Shown: positions 1-9,935 of the stretch, piece after piece
Layout of the letters: each line of letters opens with the position of its first letter
How positions within the stretch are numbered: position 1 is the first letter of the stretch
From: Cryptomeria japonica
Lineage: Eukaryota > Streptophyta > Pinopsida > Cupressales > Cupressaceae
Assembly (NCBI RefSeq): GCF_030272615.1
Contig: NC_081411.1
Span: 42,085,140 to 42,149,139, forward strand
Reading direction: 5' to 3'
DNA length: 64,000 nt
Made by a program: the position numbers and the translations under genes
The notes under the pieces: model-generated
What the model saw: the letters and a program-made list of their open reading frames with translations, nothing else
What the model was told of the DNA's origin: nothing
Database searches by the model: none

Positions 1-425
1 TATGATGATGGACATGGGTACACCATACTGGAAGATGATATAATTGAGGATGAATGAGGCGATCTACTTGCCGGTGACTTGGGTAAGTGGAACAGCTTCG
101 ATCCATTTTGTGAAATATTCGGTGGTGGTAATAATGAATTTATGGCCATTGGATGAAGATGGATGGATTTTACCCACAAGGTCAAGGCCCCATTGACAAA
201 AAGGCCATGGTGTTGTGATGGGTTGCAATTCTTGTGCCGGTGCATGTATCAGGTCTCCATGAATTTGGCATTTCTTGCACTTCCTGACAAAGTAGTAGGA
301 GTCTTTTTCCATAGATGGCCAATAGTATCCATTGCACAAGAGTTTCTTGGCTAGTGACAGACCGCTTGCATGAGTTCCACAAATTCCTTCATGTACCTCT
401 TCCAAGGCCTTTGTTATCCCATCTT
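1..425 (-). pseudogene. G1 integrase, N-terminal part (truncated by window edge)
   Basis: Start of a Ty3/gypsy integrase, which inserts the cDNA into the host genome. The zinc-binding HHCC module is visible: the histidines in HEGICGTHAS and the cysteines in CKKCQIHGD. The start of the catalytic core follows, with a WGLDLVGKI segment carrying the first catalytic Asp. The frame is continuous with the upstream RNase H region down to a stop at 64-66, where G2 reads on through the same stretch. The second and third catalytic residues lie outside the window, so competence cannot be judged. Confidence 0.85.
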
Positions 426-1640
426 GTTCCAAACATTGAGGGAGAGTACCATCAAGATTGCGTCGGTATAGGGTTTCAGCAATAATGGTATATCGAGCAG
501 TTTGGCGAATGAAGGTTTTTTGTTGGTTATTTGATTGGTCAGGAGGGAGTGTGTGATCACGAAGATAGGTGTAGAAATCACCATACCATGGGGATTCAGA
601 ACTGACAAGGTGACATATCATCTCAGATTCAGAGATATCATAAGCGAGAATCCAAAGTTGTTCTACCAAGAACTCGTAGCGTGTTGAATTTTGTGGAAGA
701 TCTAAGAGAGATGCAATGGTGGCCATAGCATCAGTGGCTTGATTCTGATCTTTGGGTATCTGCTCAAATGTGACAGTAGTAAATGATGCCTTTAGATTGT
801 CCACCATTTGCTTGTATGGTATAAGTTTGTCATCCTTGGTCTGATATTCATCTGTGACTTGTCGGATGACCAATTGAGAGTTGCCATATATCTGTAACTC
901 TTTCAACTTCCATTGGATGGCAAGCCTGAGTCCTGTGATCAAGGCCTCATATTCCGCTATGTTGTTTGTGCATGGAAATGTGAGTCTATAAGACTTCGGG
1001 ATGCTGTCACCTTGAGGTGTGATAAATAGAATGCTTCCCCCCGAGCCATGCCTAGTGTATGAACCATCAAAGTATAGCTTCCATGGTTGTACCTCAGTGA
1101 TCGTGAATATCTCTTCATCAGGAAAATTGGAAATGAGGGGATGATCACCTATGAGGGGTGCATTGACCAACTGATCTGCAATAACTTGCCCTTTGATAGC
1201 CTTACGGTCTACATACTCGATGTCAAACTCACTAAGAATTATTACCCATTTGGCAAAGCGGCCTATCAATGTTGCTTTGTTGAGTAAGTACTTGAGTGGA
1301 TAGATCTTTGCAATGAGCTGTACTTTATGTGTAAATAGATAGTGCCTCTGTTTAGTGGCTACCAAAATTACTAGTAGGCAAGCTCGCTCAATAGGGGTGT
1401 AATTGAGTTCATAGCCCACCAGTGTGCGACAAATGTAGTAAACTGCACACTTTTTCCCTTCTACATTGTGTTGTGCCAATAGTACTCCCAAAGCTATATT
1501 AGTTGCTGATATATAGAGTAATAGAGGCCTACTTGGATATGGTGGGATCAACAATGGTGTATGCATGAGATAGTCTTTGAGCATCTAGAATGCTTGCTGC
1601 CATCTAGCATCCCACTAAAAGCGGATGTTCTTGTGTAGCA
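426..1640 (-). pseudogene. G1 tandem RNase H domains (gypsy RH, then archaeal-type RH)
   Basis: Two RNase H domains follow each other. The first is the ordinary Ty3/gypsy RH (about 1640-1190), with LLLYISATN at its N-terminus and HYLFTHKVQL near its C-terminus; the second copy of the family, G2, matches it throughout. The second (about 1095-690) is an archaeal-type RNase H with YFDGS, EYEAL and a SQLVI segment. In G2 that segment reads GDSQLVI, whereas G1 has GNSQLVI, so one metal-binding Asp is replaced by Asn. Two RNase H domains before integrase are typical of the Tat lineage. A stop near 1585 separates this stretch from the RT. Confidence 0.85.
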
Positions 1641-2520
1641 GGTGTGTAAATGGGTGACACTTATCTGCCAGTTGTGTGGTGAATCTGCAGATAGATTGGA
1701 GCCACCCTTGTAGTGTCCTTAGCTGACTGATATTCTTCGGAGGTGGCATTTCCATGATTGCTTTGACCTTTGCTGGGTCAACCTCAATGCCTTTGCTTGA
1801 GACAATGTATCCTAGAAGTTTCTCAGAGGTTACTCCAGAGACACATTTCTTTGGGTTGAGTCAAACATGATATTGTTCGAGTCTATTAAAGATTTTTTCC
1901 AATACGTCTAGATGACTTTCCCTTGTGAGTGATTTTGCTAGTAAATTATCAACATAATCTTCCATGAGGGTATGCATCATGTCATGAAAGATAGTAGTCA
2001 TTGCTCATTGATAGGTCGCTCCTGCATTTTTTAGACCAAAAGACATTACGTTCCAGCAGTATGTGCCCCATGGACAGGTGAAGGTTGTCTTGTGCTGATC
2101 TTCTGGTGTGATTTTTATCTGATTATATCCTGAGAACCCATCCATGAGTGAAAGCATGGCATGTCCTACTGTTAGGTCTACTATGATGTCAATATTTGGT
2201 AGGGGGAAGTCATCCTTAGGACATGGTTTGTTCAGATCTTTGAAGTTCGTGCATATATGGATGCCCCCATTTGGTTTATCGACAGGCACAATATTGGATA
2301 TCCAATCCGCATAATCAATGGGTCTAATGAAGCCAACATCCAGAAGTTTCTTGAGTTCAGCTTTGACTAATACTGCAATCTGAGGATGCATCTTACGAAG
2401 CTTCTGCTTGACAAGCTTGGCTCCTTCTGCTACTGTGAGGTGATGCATGACTAAGTTAGGATCAAGACCAGGCATGTCAACATATGACCATGCAAAGTTG
2501 ATCTAGCATTTCTTAAAGAA
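1641..2520 (-). pseudogene. G1 reverse transcriptase, catalytic box mutated
   Basis: Ty3/gypsy reverse transcriptase. Recognisable blocks are KKLLDVGFIRPI, the LMDGFSGYNQI segment and the CPWGTYCWNVM segment. A stop at 2005-2007 cuts the frame just after the GLKNAGATYQ block. Downstream, the catalytic box at about 1943-1955 reads YVDN where G2 has YVDD, so the second catalytic Asp is lost. Further stops follow near 1862. This copy cannot encode active polymerase. Confidence 0.88.
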
Positions 2521-2599
2521 GTCGACAAACTTGGGTTGTTCCTCTGGAGTCAAAAGAGATGCCAGATGTACGTGGTGAGGAGTTTCAGGAGTACCCACA

Positions 2600-3735
2600 T
2601 TGCATTCTTGTGTTTCCTCGATCAAAATCGTTGATCTTTCTTGCTATGTACTAGAGGGAAGGATGTCAAACCTTTCATCCTCAGGTGCCTCAGAGAGGTT
2701 TTCACCCTTGGATTCACTCTTTCTTTTTACTTTTGAAGAATCAAACAGTGCCACAGTGTGGTTTTCACTGGAAGATCCATGTTTTATTGCTATATTTTTG
2801 CAGCTGAAAGGTTTGGCATCCGCCCCAAAGTATGTTGCACTATTGAGTTCTATGGCGAATCCAGCTTTATGATCCTCACTTGGTATGTTATCCCTTAATT
2901 CCAAGAAGTCAATGATTTCCTCATCATTTTGGAAATGGTCAAGGCATGGGGGGGAAGGTTGGTTCCACTCGACAAGTTTGGGATGGATAATTGGCATTAT
3001 CTCATCAATCAGGTTAAGTTTGTGAGATGTTTCAGTGAGGGTTAAGACATTATGGGTAAGGTTGTCAATGATACTCTCCCTTTTAGAATCGGGCATAGGA
3101 TGTGACGTAGGGTCTGTGGAAAATGATTCCAGTTCAGGAACCCAAGTGGTCTTTATCTGTGCTTCTCCGTAAATAGGGATGTCTTTGCGGGGTGGAGGGG
3201 GTGGTGTGTCTTCCTCATCTGAAGTATTCAGGTGTACTGAATCAAACTCCCACTCATGTGAGTTAGTTTCTGAGTCACTATCCATGATCTGGTTTTTATA
3301 ACATACTGGGATATTGTTTGAGCTAAATACTGTAGGTGTGATTAGCTGATGTATCTTTGTAATGATTGGTGCTGCAGGAAGAATTATGGAGATTGCTGAC
3401 TCTGACATAGGAAGTACTGATGTTGTTGACTCTACTACTTCTGCTAGAATTGTCAATTTTGTTGACATGGCCAGAAATTCAGATATAGTGGCTGCTACTA
3501 ATGGTACTGTTGTTGTTATTGTTGCTACTGATGGGGTTGTTGTTTTGATTGGTGGAGTGATGGGTGGTGCTGCTTTGATAATTAAAGGTGACCTCTCTGT
3601 AATAGGCTGATAGAGCAATTTGCTGGGTTTCCCTTTGAATCTAAGTTTAGGGAAGATCTCTTTCTAAAATCCTAAGCCTATATTATCTTTAGGCTTCATT
3701 TCTGTCAGCAGTGGTTCATGTCATTCTTGCTTGCA
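2600..3735 (-). pseudogene. G1 linker between protease and RT, Pro/Thr/Ile-rich
   Basis: The frame 2644-3618 aligns with the linker of G2. It starts with a low-complexity stretch rich in Thr, Pro, Ile and Ala, followed by an acidic region (NSHEWEFDSVHLN) and then a segment close to the RT N-terminus. No enzymatic motif is visible. A stop at 2644-2646 replaces the glutamine found in G2. The corresponding region of G2 is continuous, so this is decayed pol rather than a separate gene. Confidence 0.7.
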
Positions 3736-4790
3736 AATTCCTAAGGCACTTTGACCATCATAAACCATTCTTTGCATAATGAGCAGGCCTTTTCCATATT
3801 GAGCTTGACTTGTGGGATGTCCATGGTGATAGGATCTTTATAGATCCATTCTGCTAAGTCCTCATCTTGGGTCTCTTCTTCTTGACTCTTTCCAAGGATG
3901 AAAGGTGTCAAAGTGCATGCTAGTGTGACTGCTGGTGTATGAAGTACCTGCTGAGGTTTACCATGAGTTCTTGGAGAAGTGGGCATTTATCCAACACAAA
4001 ATAGTTGGCTTAGGTTGTATTCTCCAGGACCTTCCTCTGCTACTTTCATTTTGAGCTTCTCTTGCTCGGGTATAATAGTGCTTGAACTGGAAAGAGAGGC
4101 TAGACTTACATATGAGGTGGATGAGATGGCTTCTCTGTTGCTGGGAACGGTAATCTCTGGTTGATGATTTATGTTATGACAATATGCAAAGGGGTTTGCA
4201 TCTCCCAGGATTGTAATTTCCACAACATTATGTGAGAATTTGATACACTGATGGTAAGTGGATGGAACGGCTTGCATGGCATGTATCCAAGGTCTTCCCA
4301 ACAACAAGTTGTATGGTAGAGGAAGGTTCAGAACCTGACATATGATGTGCTTCACTACAGGGCCCACTTGGATTGGTAGCACCACTACTCCTTTGGACGA
4401 ACGCTCTGCATCATCATAAGCTTTGATTGTGATCTTCTTATGGGGATCCACTGAATCTATGGCATATCCCAATGCTATGACCAACTGTAGTGTACAAATA
4501 TTTAAGCCTGCTCCATTATCGATCAAGACTCACTTGTTCCTATGTTGGTTGATAAAACCTTCAATGTGTAGCGAAGCATTATGAGGTTGCTAGAAGGAAG
4601 AGTTGTCACTTTCAGAGAAAGTGAGACAAGGTGATGACCTTAGATTTCCAACCATGGCTTGAAATTGGTCTGTATTCAGGTTAGCAGGGACTGATGCTTC
4701 CTGAAGAGCTTGATCCAAGATTGTTTTATGAGATGGAGATAGGCATAATAGTTCTAAAATGGATATAAGCGCAGGCATTTTGTCTAATTA
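3736..4790 (-). pseudogene. G1 aspartic protease region
   Basis: Retroelement aspartic protease that would process the polyprotein. The active-site segment reads LIDNGAGLNICT, so the usual Asp-Ser/Thr-Gly is Asp-Asn-Gly, exactly as in G2. The flap/C-terminal block LLLGRPWIHAMQA follows. Stops occur at 4590-4592, just upstream of the active site, and at 3987-3989. A deletion of about 10 bases relative to G2 near 3795-3805 shifts the frame. Confidence 0.85.
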
Positions 4791-6063
4791 TTCCACAAGA
4801 TTGTACTGCTTTGGTATGGAGGTGGTGCCTTGTAGAGATGCTTTTATGGTAACCTTGTCGTGACGTGTAACAACATTGCAATTGGAGGTGGGATTTTTTA
4901 TGGTTATAGTTGCAATTTGTTCATTGGCATCATACAGGTGAATTACAGTATAATTATACGCAACCTGTGTATAATCAGTGGTATCAGTGCCTCTCCTGGA
5001 AGTCGAAAGACCCCTTTGATCTTGTGATGGAAGTGGCTTCTTGAACATCAGGTGATCATTGTTTGTTGTCTTTGGGTCATGTCCTTCAATTTTGATTTCC
5101 CCTCAGTTAATAAGATCCTAAATAAGATCTTTCAATCTATGACAATTGCTTGTCTTATGTCCTTTTCCTTGATGGAAATCATAGTGTTCATTATCTCTCC
5201 ACCATGCAGGTTTGACTTGAGGTTCATAATTTGATGTTCTGGGTAAAGTGACCAGATTCTGAGAAATCAACTGACGTAACACAGTTTCGATGGGTTCCCC
5301 TAAGGGAGTGTATGTTTGTTTTTGTTGATGCGGTCTGGGTTCATCTTGAGATGTGATGCATCCTTGATTTTGAGGAGCAAATGTGTTAGTCTTGGGTGGA
5401 GGATTTTGTGCTGCAAATCTAACCACAGGTTGGGCACTTTTGATAGTTCTTGCATCCACAACCCCATCGTTGATGATATTCTTGTTTTTGCTCTAGAAGC
5501 TTGGTTTGTCACTATTAAAGCATGGGCGAGGACCATCCTTTGGTTCATTATAGATTTTGATAAGTCCTTTCTTGATGAGGGCCCGCTCACATTTCAAACC
5601 CTTGGTCATCATGTCATTAAAAGAGTTGGTGTCTTTGACATCCAGATGAAACTCCATTTCTTTGTTTAAGTTGGAAATGAATATTTCCACTAGTTCTCAT
5701 TTAGGTAACTGAAGAGAATGTCTACTAGATATTTGACACCATCGTTCCAGGAATACTGAGAATAGTTCACCTGCTTTTTGTTTAGTGTTGCACAGATCAG
5801 CCATGGTGATGTCGCATTCAATGTTATGAGAGTAATGTGCCAAGAACTTCTGAATTAGTTCTTCAAAGGTCCTAATGCCACCTGGTAGCTGGGAAAACCA
5901 TGATGTGGTTGTTCCTACCAAGCTTTGGGGAAAAAGTCGCATTAGGTATGTGTCCTCATATGCCACTTCGAGGCAAGCTGAATGAAATTCTCTGACATGA
6001 TCGCGAGGATCTCCCTTTCCTCTATATTTTTTGAATTTGGGTGTTTCAAATCCTTGTGGAAAG
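4788..6063 (-). pseudogene. G1 gag, C-terminal two thirds
   Basis: Gag capsid region with blocks RGKGDPRDHVREFHSAC and LMRLFPQSL shared with G2 and G3, followed by a basic region and a zinc-knuckle-like segment at about 5190-5145. In-frame stops lie at 5697-5699, 5493-5495, 5118-5120 and 4788-4790, and one more near 5104. The frame is otherwise continuous with that of G2. At 6063 the gene is broken by the solo LTR; a 13-bp continuation of gag (7875-7887) lies on the far side. Confidence 0.88.
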
Positions 6064-6068
6064 GGTGG
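6064..6068. repeat. Target-site duplication (left) of the solo LTR
   Basis: GGTGG immediately left of the LTR terminus TGTAGTC. The same five bases lie at 7870-7874. In G2 the uninterrupted gag reads AAAGGGTGGCATATAAAG (19076-19093), so one copy is ancestral. Confidence 0.9.
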
Positions 6069-7869
6069 TGTAGTCACATAAATCTGTCCACTTAATTAAA
6101 TGAATACTTAGTATTTATTTGATTATTTAACCATCAATTAATAATTAATTAAATTAATATTTAATTAATTCATCTTAACCCTCTTCTCCTATTAATTAAA
6201 TAAATTATTCAATTTATTTGATTTAATTCACTTAACTAAATTCAGACCATTAATTAAATAAATAAATCATATTTATTTAATTAAATATTCTCTCACATTT
6301 AAATAAATTAATATTTATTTAAATCCCCCAAAATCCCACCTCTCACATTTAAATAAATTAACATTTATTTAAATCACCTTTATCCTCTACCCACTTGCAT
6401 TTTCCTACAAATGCAAGTTGCACAATTATTTTAAATAAATAATTTATTTAAATCACCTTTATCCTCCACCCACTTGTATTTTCCTACAAAAGCAAGTTGC
6501 ACAACTATTTTAAATAAATTATTTATTTAAAATCCTATTTATCCTCACCCACTTGAAACCTTTAATGGTTTCCCTTAAAGTATTCAAACTTGATGGCTTT
6601 AAAGTCTTCAAACTTGATGGCTTCCTTCTATAGTCTTCTTAAGACTTTAATGGTTTTCCTTAAAGTCTTCAAGCCTTTAATGGTTTCTCTCAAAGTCTTC
6701 AAGCATTTTAATTCTTTATCTTCATTTTTCTCATTTAAATAAATTAAGATTTATTTGAATATTTATCCAAATGCAAATTACACCATTTAATTGAAATAAA
6801 TGATTTTATTTTAATTGAAAATACCAAAATTTCTCCCACTTGCATTTTCCTACAAAATCCACTTGCATGCCTAAACCCCTTCTAGAATTTTCTAATCACT
6901 TCTAAATAACCTAACCCCTTCTCTAAACTTTGTCACATTCCTAAGCAAAAGGGAAGTCACTTCTCAAACCCTCAAAGTCTTTGCTATCCATTAAAGGCTT
7001 TCAACCTTCAACCACTAAATGGCTCAAAGTCTTTGATAACCATTGAAGGCTTTCAACCTTCAACCACTTAATCCCCAAAGTCTCTAATAACCATTAATGG
7101 TTACCTCAAACCCTCCCACATGGTTAAAACATTTGTTTTGACTCAACCTCTACCCAACCCAAAGGTCTCATTAGGCCATTAATGCTTTGACCATGATTAT
7201 CTCTTAAACATTTGCACAAAGGTTTATCCTTGGATTAACTCTTAATCCAGTGGATAATCTTAATTTGGACTTGACCCTTAGCCTCTAGATAACCATGAGG
7301 TCTTCTCAGGCCTTTAATGCCTCCAACCTCTTCTCTCAACCCAATCCTATGTTGACACTTGTCACTATTTTATTGGTGCCAATTGTGCACATGGATCCCC
7401 AACTTTCAAACTTGGCCCTTGATTAAACCATTCAATCTTAACCCTTTATTTCCCCATTTCTTCTATAAATAGAACCCTTCTCCTCAAGCAAAAGGAGAAG
7501 CATTAGAGTATTGTTGTTATACTGGCATTAGCATAGAGCTTTCTCATAGCATCACTATCTACTCTTGCATAGTATTTGCTTATCATATTCAACCATCTTG
7601 AATCTCCATATGGCATCCATGGCTAGTGCTAAAAGTTGAGAGCTACACTCATTTGGGACTTGGAGAGGAGAGGAACAAGGGAGGAGCAACTATGAGCATC
7701 TTGGTTAGCTATTTTATTCTATGTTTATATGCTTTCTATTTCATGCTTAATATCTCTCTTGATATGCCTGTTTAGGATAATCTTTTGTTGCTAACACTAA
7801 TGTTTGTTTCTTGTGCTCTTGTGTGTGTTACCATCAAACAGATTTTCTAATCCTTTTTGCAGAGCATCA
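6069..7869 (+). repeat. Solo LTR of the G1/G2 family inserted in G1 gag
   Basis: An 1801-bp LTR that begins TGTAGTCACATAA and ends GCAGAGCATCA, with TG...CA termini. It lies in plus orientation, opposite to G1. It is nearly identical to the LTRs at 7905-9782 and 22295-24096 read on the other strand. It is flanked by the duplication GGTGG and has no internal region, so it is a solo LTR left by recombination between the two LTRs of a full insertion. It carries two copies of the 79-bp unit and a TATA box at 7463-7472. Confidence 0.93.
7463..7472 (+). promoter_or_regulatory. TATA box of the solo LTR
   Basis: CTATAAATAG, about 400 bp before the LTR end, in the expected U3/R position. It points toward the inverted LTR on the right. 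Confidence 0.65.
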
Positions 7870-7874
7870 GGTGG
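7870..7874. repeat. Target-site duplication (right) of the solo LTR
   Basis: GGTGG, the second copy; directly followed by CATATAAAGATTC, the continuation of G1 gag. Confidence 0.9.
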
Positions 7875-7882
7875 CATATAAA

Positions 7883-7902
7883 GATTCACGTTGGGTTCAC
7901 CA
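7883..7902 (-). other. G1 primer-binding site, fused to a gag remnant
   Basis: On the minus strand this reads TGGTGAACCCAACGTGAATC, starting two bases after the LTR end. It differs from the G2 site by one base. It matches the complement of the 3' end of plant tRNA-Trp as I remember that tRNA. It is fused directly to a gag fragment (7875-7887): the shared GATTC marks a deletion junction that removed the whole leader and gag N-terminus. Confidence 0.75.
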
Positions 7903-8299
7903 AATGATGCTCTGCAAAAAGGATTAGAAAATCTATTTGATGGCAACACACACAAGAGCACAAGAAACAAACGTTAGTGTTAGCAACAAAAGATTATCCT
8001 AAACAGGCATATCAAGAGAGATATTAAGCATGAAATAGAAAGCATATAAACATAGAATAAAATAGCTAATCAAGATGCTCATAGTTGCTCCTCCCTTGTT
8101 CCTCTCCTCTCCAAGTCCCAAATGAGTGTAGCTCTCAGCTTTTAGCACTAGCCATGGATGCCATATGGAGATTCAAGATGGTTGAATATGATAAGCAAAT
8201 GCTATGCAAGTGTAGATAGTGATGCTATGAAAAAGCTCTATGCTAATGCCAGTATAACAACAATACTCTAATGCTTCCTTTTGCTTGAGGAGAAGGGTT

Positions 8300-8309
8300 C
8301 TATTTATAG
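8300..8309 (-). promoter_or_regulatory. TATA box of the shared LTR
   Basis: Minus strand TCTATAAATA (plus TATTTATAGA from 8301), the same position as in the other LTR copies. It directs transcription leftward through the primer site, then antisense through the solo LTR. Confidence 0.6.
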
Positions 8310-9240
8310 AAGAAATGGGGAAATGAAGGGTTAAGATTGAATGGTTTAATCAAGGGCTAAGTTTGAAAGTTGGGGATCCATGTGCACAATTGGCAACAAT
8401 AAAATGGTGACAAGTGTCAACATAGGATTGGGTTGAGAGAAGAGGTTGGAGGCATTAAAGGCCTGAGAAGACCTCATGGTTATCTAGAGGCTAAGGGTCA
8501 AGTCCAAATTAAGATTACCCACTAGATTAAGAGTTAATCCAAGGATAAACCTTTGTGCAAATGTTTAAGGGATAATCATGGTCAAAGCATTAATGGCCTG
8601 ATGAGACCTTTGGGTTGGGTAGAGGTTGAGTCAAAACAAATGTTTTAACCATGTGGGAGGGTTTGAGGTAACCATTAATGGTTATTAGAGACTTTGGGGA
8701 TTAAGTGGTCGAAGGTTGAAAGCCTTCAATGGTTATCAAAGACTTTGAGCCATTTAGTGGTTGAAGGTTGAAAGCCTTTAATGGCTATCAAAGACTTTGA
8801 GGGTTTGAGAAGTGACTTCCCTTTTGCTTAGGAATGTGACAAAGTTTAGAGAAGGGGTTAGGTTATTTAGAAGTGATTAGAAAATTCTAGAAGGGGTTTA
8901 GGCATGCAAGTGGATTTTGTAGGAAAATGCAAGTGGGAGAAATTTTGGTATTTTCAATTAAAATAAAATCATTTATTTCAATTAAATGGTGTAATTTGCA
9001 TTTGGATAAATATTCAAATAAATATTAATTTATTTAAATGAGAAAAATGAAGATAAAGCATTAAAATGCTTGAAGACTTTGAGGGAAACCATTAAAGGCT
9101 TGAAGACTTTAAGGAAAGCCATTAAAGTCTTAAGAAGACTATAGAAGGAAGCCATCAAGTTTGAAGACTTTAAAGCCATCAAGTTTGAATACTTTAAGGG
9201 AAACTATTAAAGGTTTCAAGTGGGTGAGGATAAATAGGAT

Positions 9241-9477
9241 TTTAAATAAATAATTTATTTAAAATAGTTGTGCAACTTGCTTTTGTAGGAAAATACAAGT
9301 GGGTGGAGGATAAAGGTGATTTAAATAAATTATTTATTTAAAATAGTTGTGCAACTTGCTTTTGTAGGAAAATACAAGTGGGTGGAGGATAAAGGTGATT
9401 TAAATAAATTATTTATTTAAAATAGTTGTGCAACTTGCATTTGTAGGAAAATGCAAGTGGGTAGAGGATAAAGGTGA
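9241..9477 (-). repeat. 79-bp tandem repeat, three copies, in the U3 of the shared LTR
   Basis: Units start at 9241, 9320 and 9399. Each holds an AT palindrome (TTTAAATAAATTATTTATTT type) followed by a GCAACTTGC...TAGGAAAAT...AAGTGGG segment. The copies of this LTR at 6069-7869 and 22295-24096 hold two units. Confidence 0.85.
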
Positions 9478-9782
9478 TTTAAATAAATGTTAATTTATTT
9501 AAATGTGAGAGGTGGGATTTTGGGGGATTTAAATAAATATTAATTTATTTAAATGTGAGAGAATATTTAATTAAATAAATATGATTTATTTATTTAATTA
9601 ATGGTCTGAATTTGGTTAAGTGAATTAAATCAAATAAATTGAATAATTTATTTAATTAATAGGAGAAGAGGGTTAAGATGAATTAATTAAATATTAATTT
9701 AATTAATTATTAATTGATGGTTAAATAATCAAATAAATACTAAGTATTCATTTAATTAAGTGGACAAATTTATGTGACTACA

Positions 9783-9796
9783 TTTGCCCCTCTTTG
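9783..9796 (-). other. G2 polypurine tract
   Basis: Minus strand CAAAGAGGGGCAAA sits directly before the 3' LTR start TGTAG. It is the plus-strand DNA priming site. G3 has CAAAGAGGGGCAAAA at the equivalent place. Confidence 0.88.
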
Positions 9797-9827
9797 AGAC
9801 GGTGCGGTTTATCGCGTCGTTTCAAAG
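9792..9827 (-). other. Stem-loop abutting the G2 polypurine tract
   Basis: Sense-strand arms CTTTGAAACG and CGTCTCAAAG pair at 9 of 10 positions around a 16-nt loop. The 3' arm overlaps the start of the polypurine tract. G3 has a related structure at 43520-43555 with arms ending ACAA/TTGT instead of ACG/CGT. Confidence 0.5.
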
Positions 9828-9889
9828 AAATAAAAATAGGTGTGAAGAAATGCCCCATAAAATATAAATTTAATGGGTGGTATGCCCCC

Positions 9890-9935
9890 TCGAGAGATGG
9901 GCCGAATTTTTTTGAAAAATCGGGCGATCTCTCGA
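9890..9935 (-). other. Conserved 3' stem-loop of G2
   Basis: Outer arms TCGAGAGAT and ATCTCTCGA pair perfectly, with an inner CCGA/TCGG helix flanked by T- and A-runs. It lies about 110 bp before the 3' LTR. G3 holds the same outer helix at 43418-43466 with one G-C pair changed to A-T. Confidence 0.6.

Larger units (their letters stand above)
1..9782 (-). mobile_element. G1: truncated Tat-type Ty3/gypsy LTR retrotransposon
   Basis: Minus-strand element whose 5' LTR is 7905-9782 and whose body runs left through gag, protease, reverse transcriptase, RNase H, archaeal-type RNase H and the start of integrase before leaving the window at base 1. It is the same family as G2, and the encoded domains align throughout, but it is far more decayed, with many stops and at least one frameshift. 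The leader and gag N-terminus are deleted (junction near 7883-7887), and a solo LTR (6069-7869) is inserted in gag. Its 3' LTR would lie left of the window. Confidence 0.9.
7905..9782 (-). repeat. Shared LTR: 3' LTR of G2 and 5' LTR of G1
   Basis: A 1878-bp LTR that reads TGTAGTC...AGCATCA on the minus strand. On its right flank lies G2's polypurine tract; on its left lies a primer-binding site leading into G1 gag. It therefore serves as 3' LTR for one element and 5' LTR for the other. It is about 77 bp longer than the solo LTR and the G2 5' LTR because it holds three copies of a 79-bp unit (9241-9477) instead of two. Confidence 0.92.

Noticed and set aside
6069-9782. Foldback or MITE-like transposon based on the large inverted repeat
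   Set aside because: The two arms are LTRs of the flanking Ty3/gypsy family, one with its own target duplication, so the inverted repeat is explained by a solo LTR insertion.
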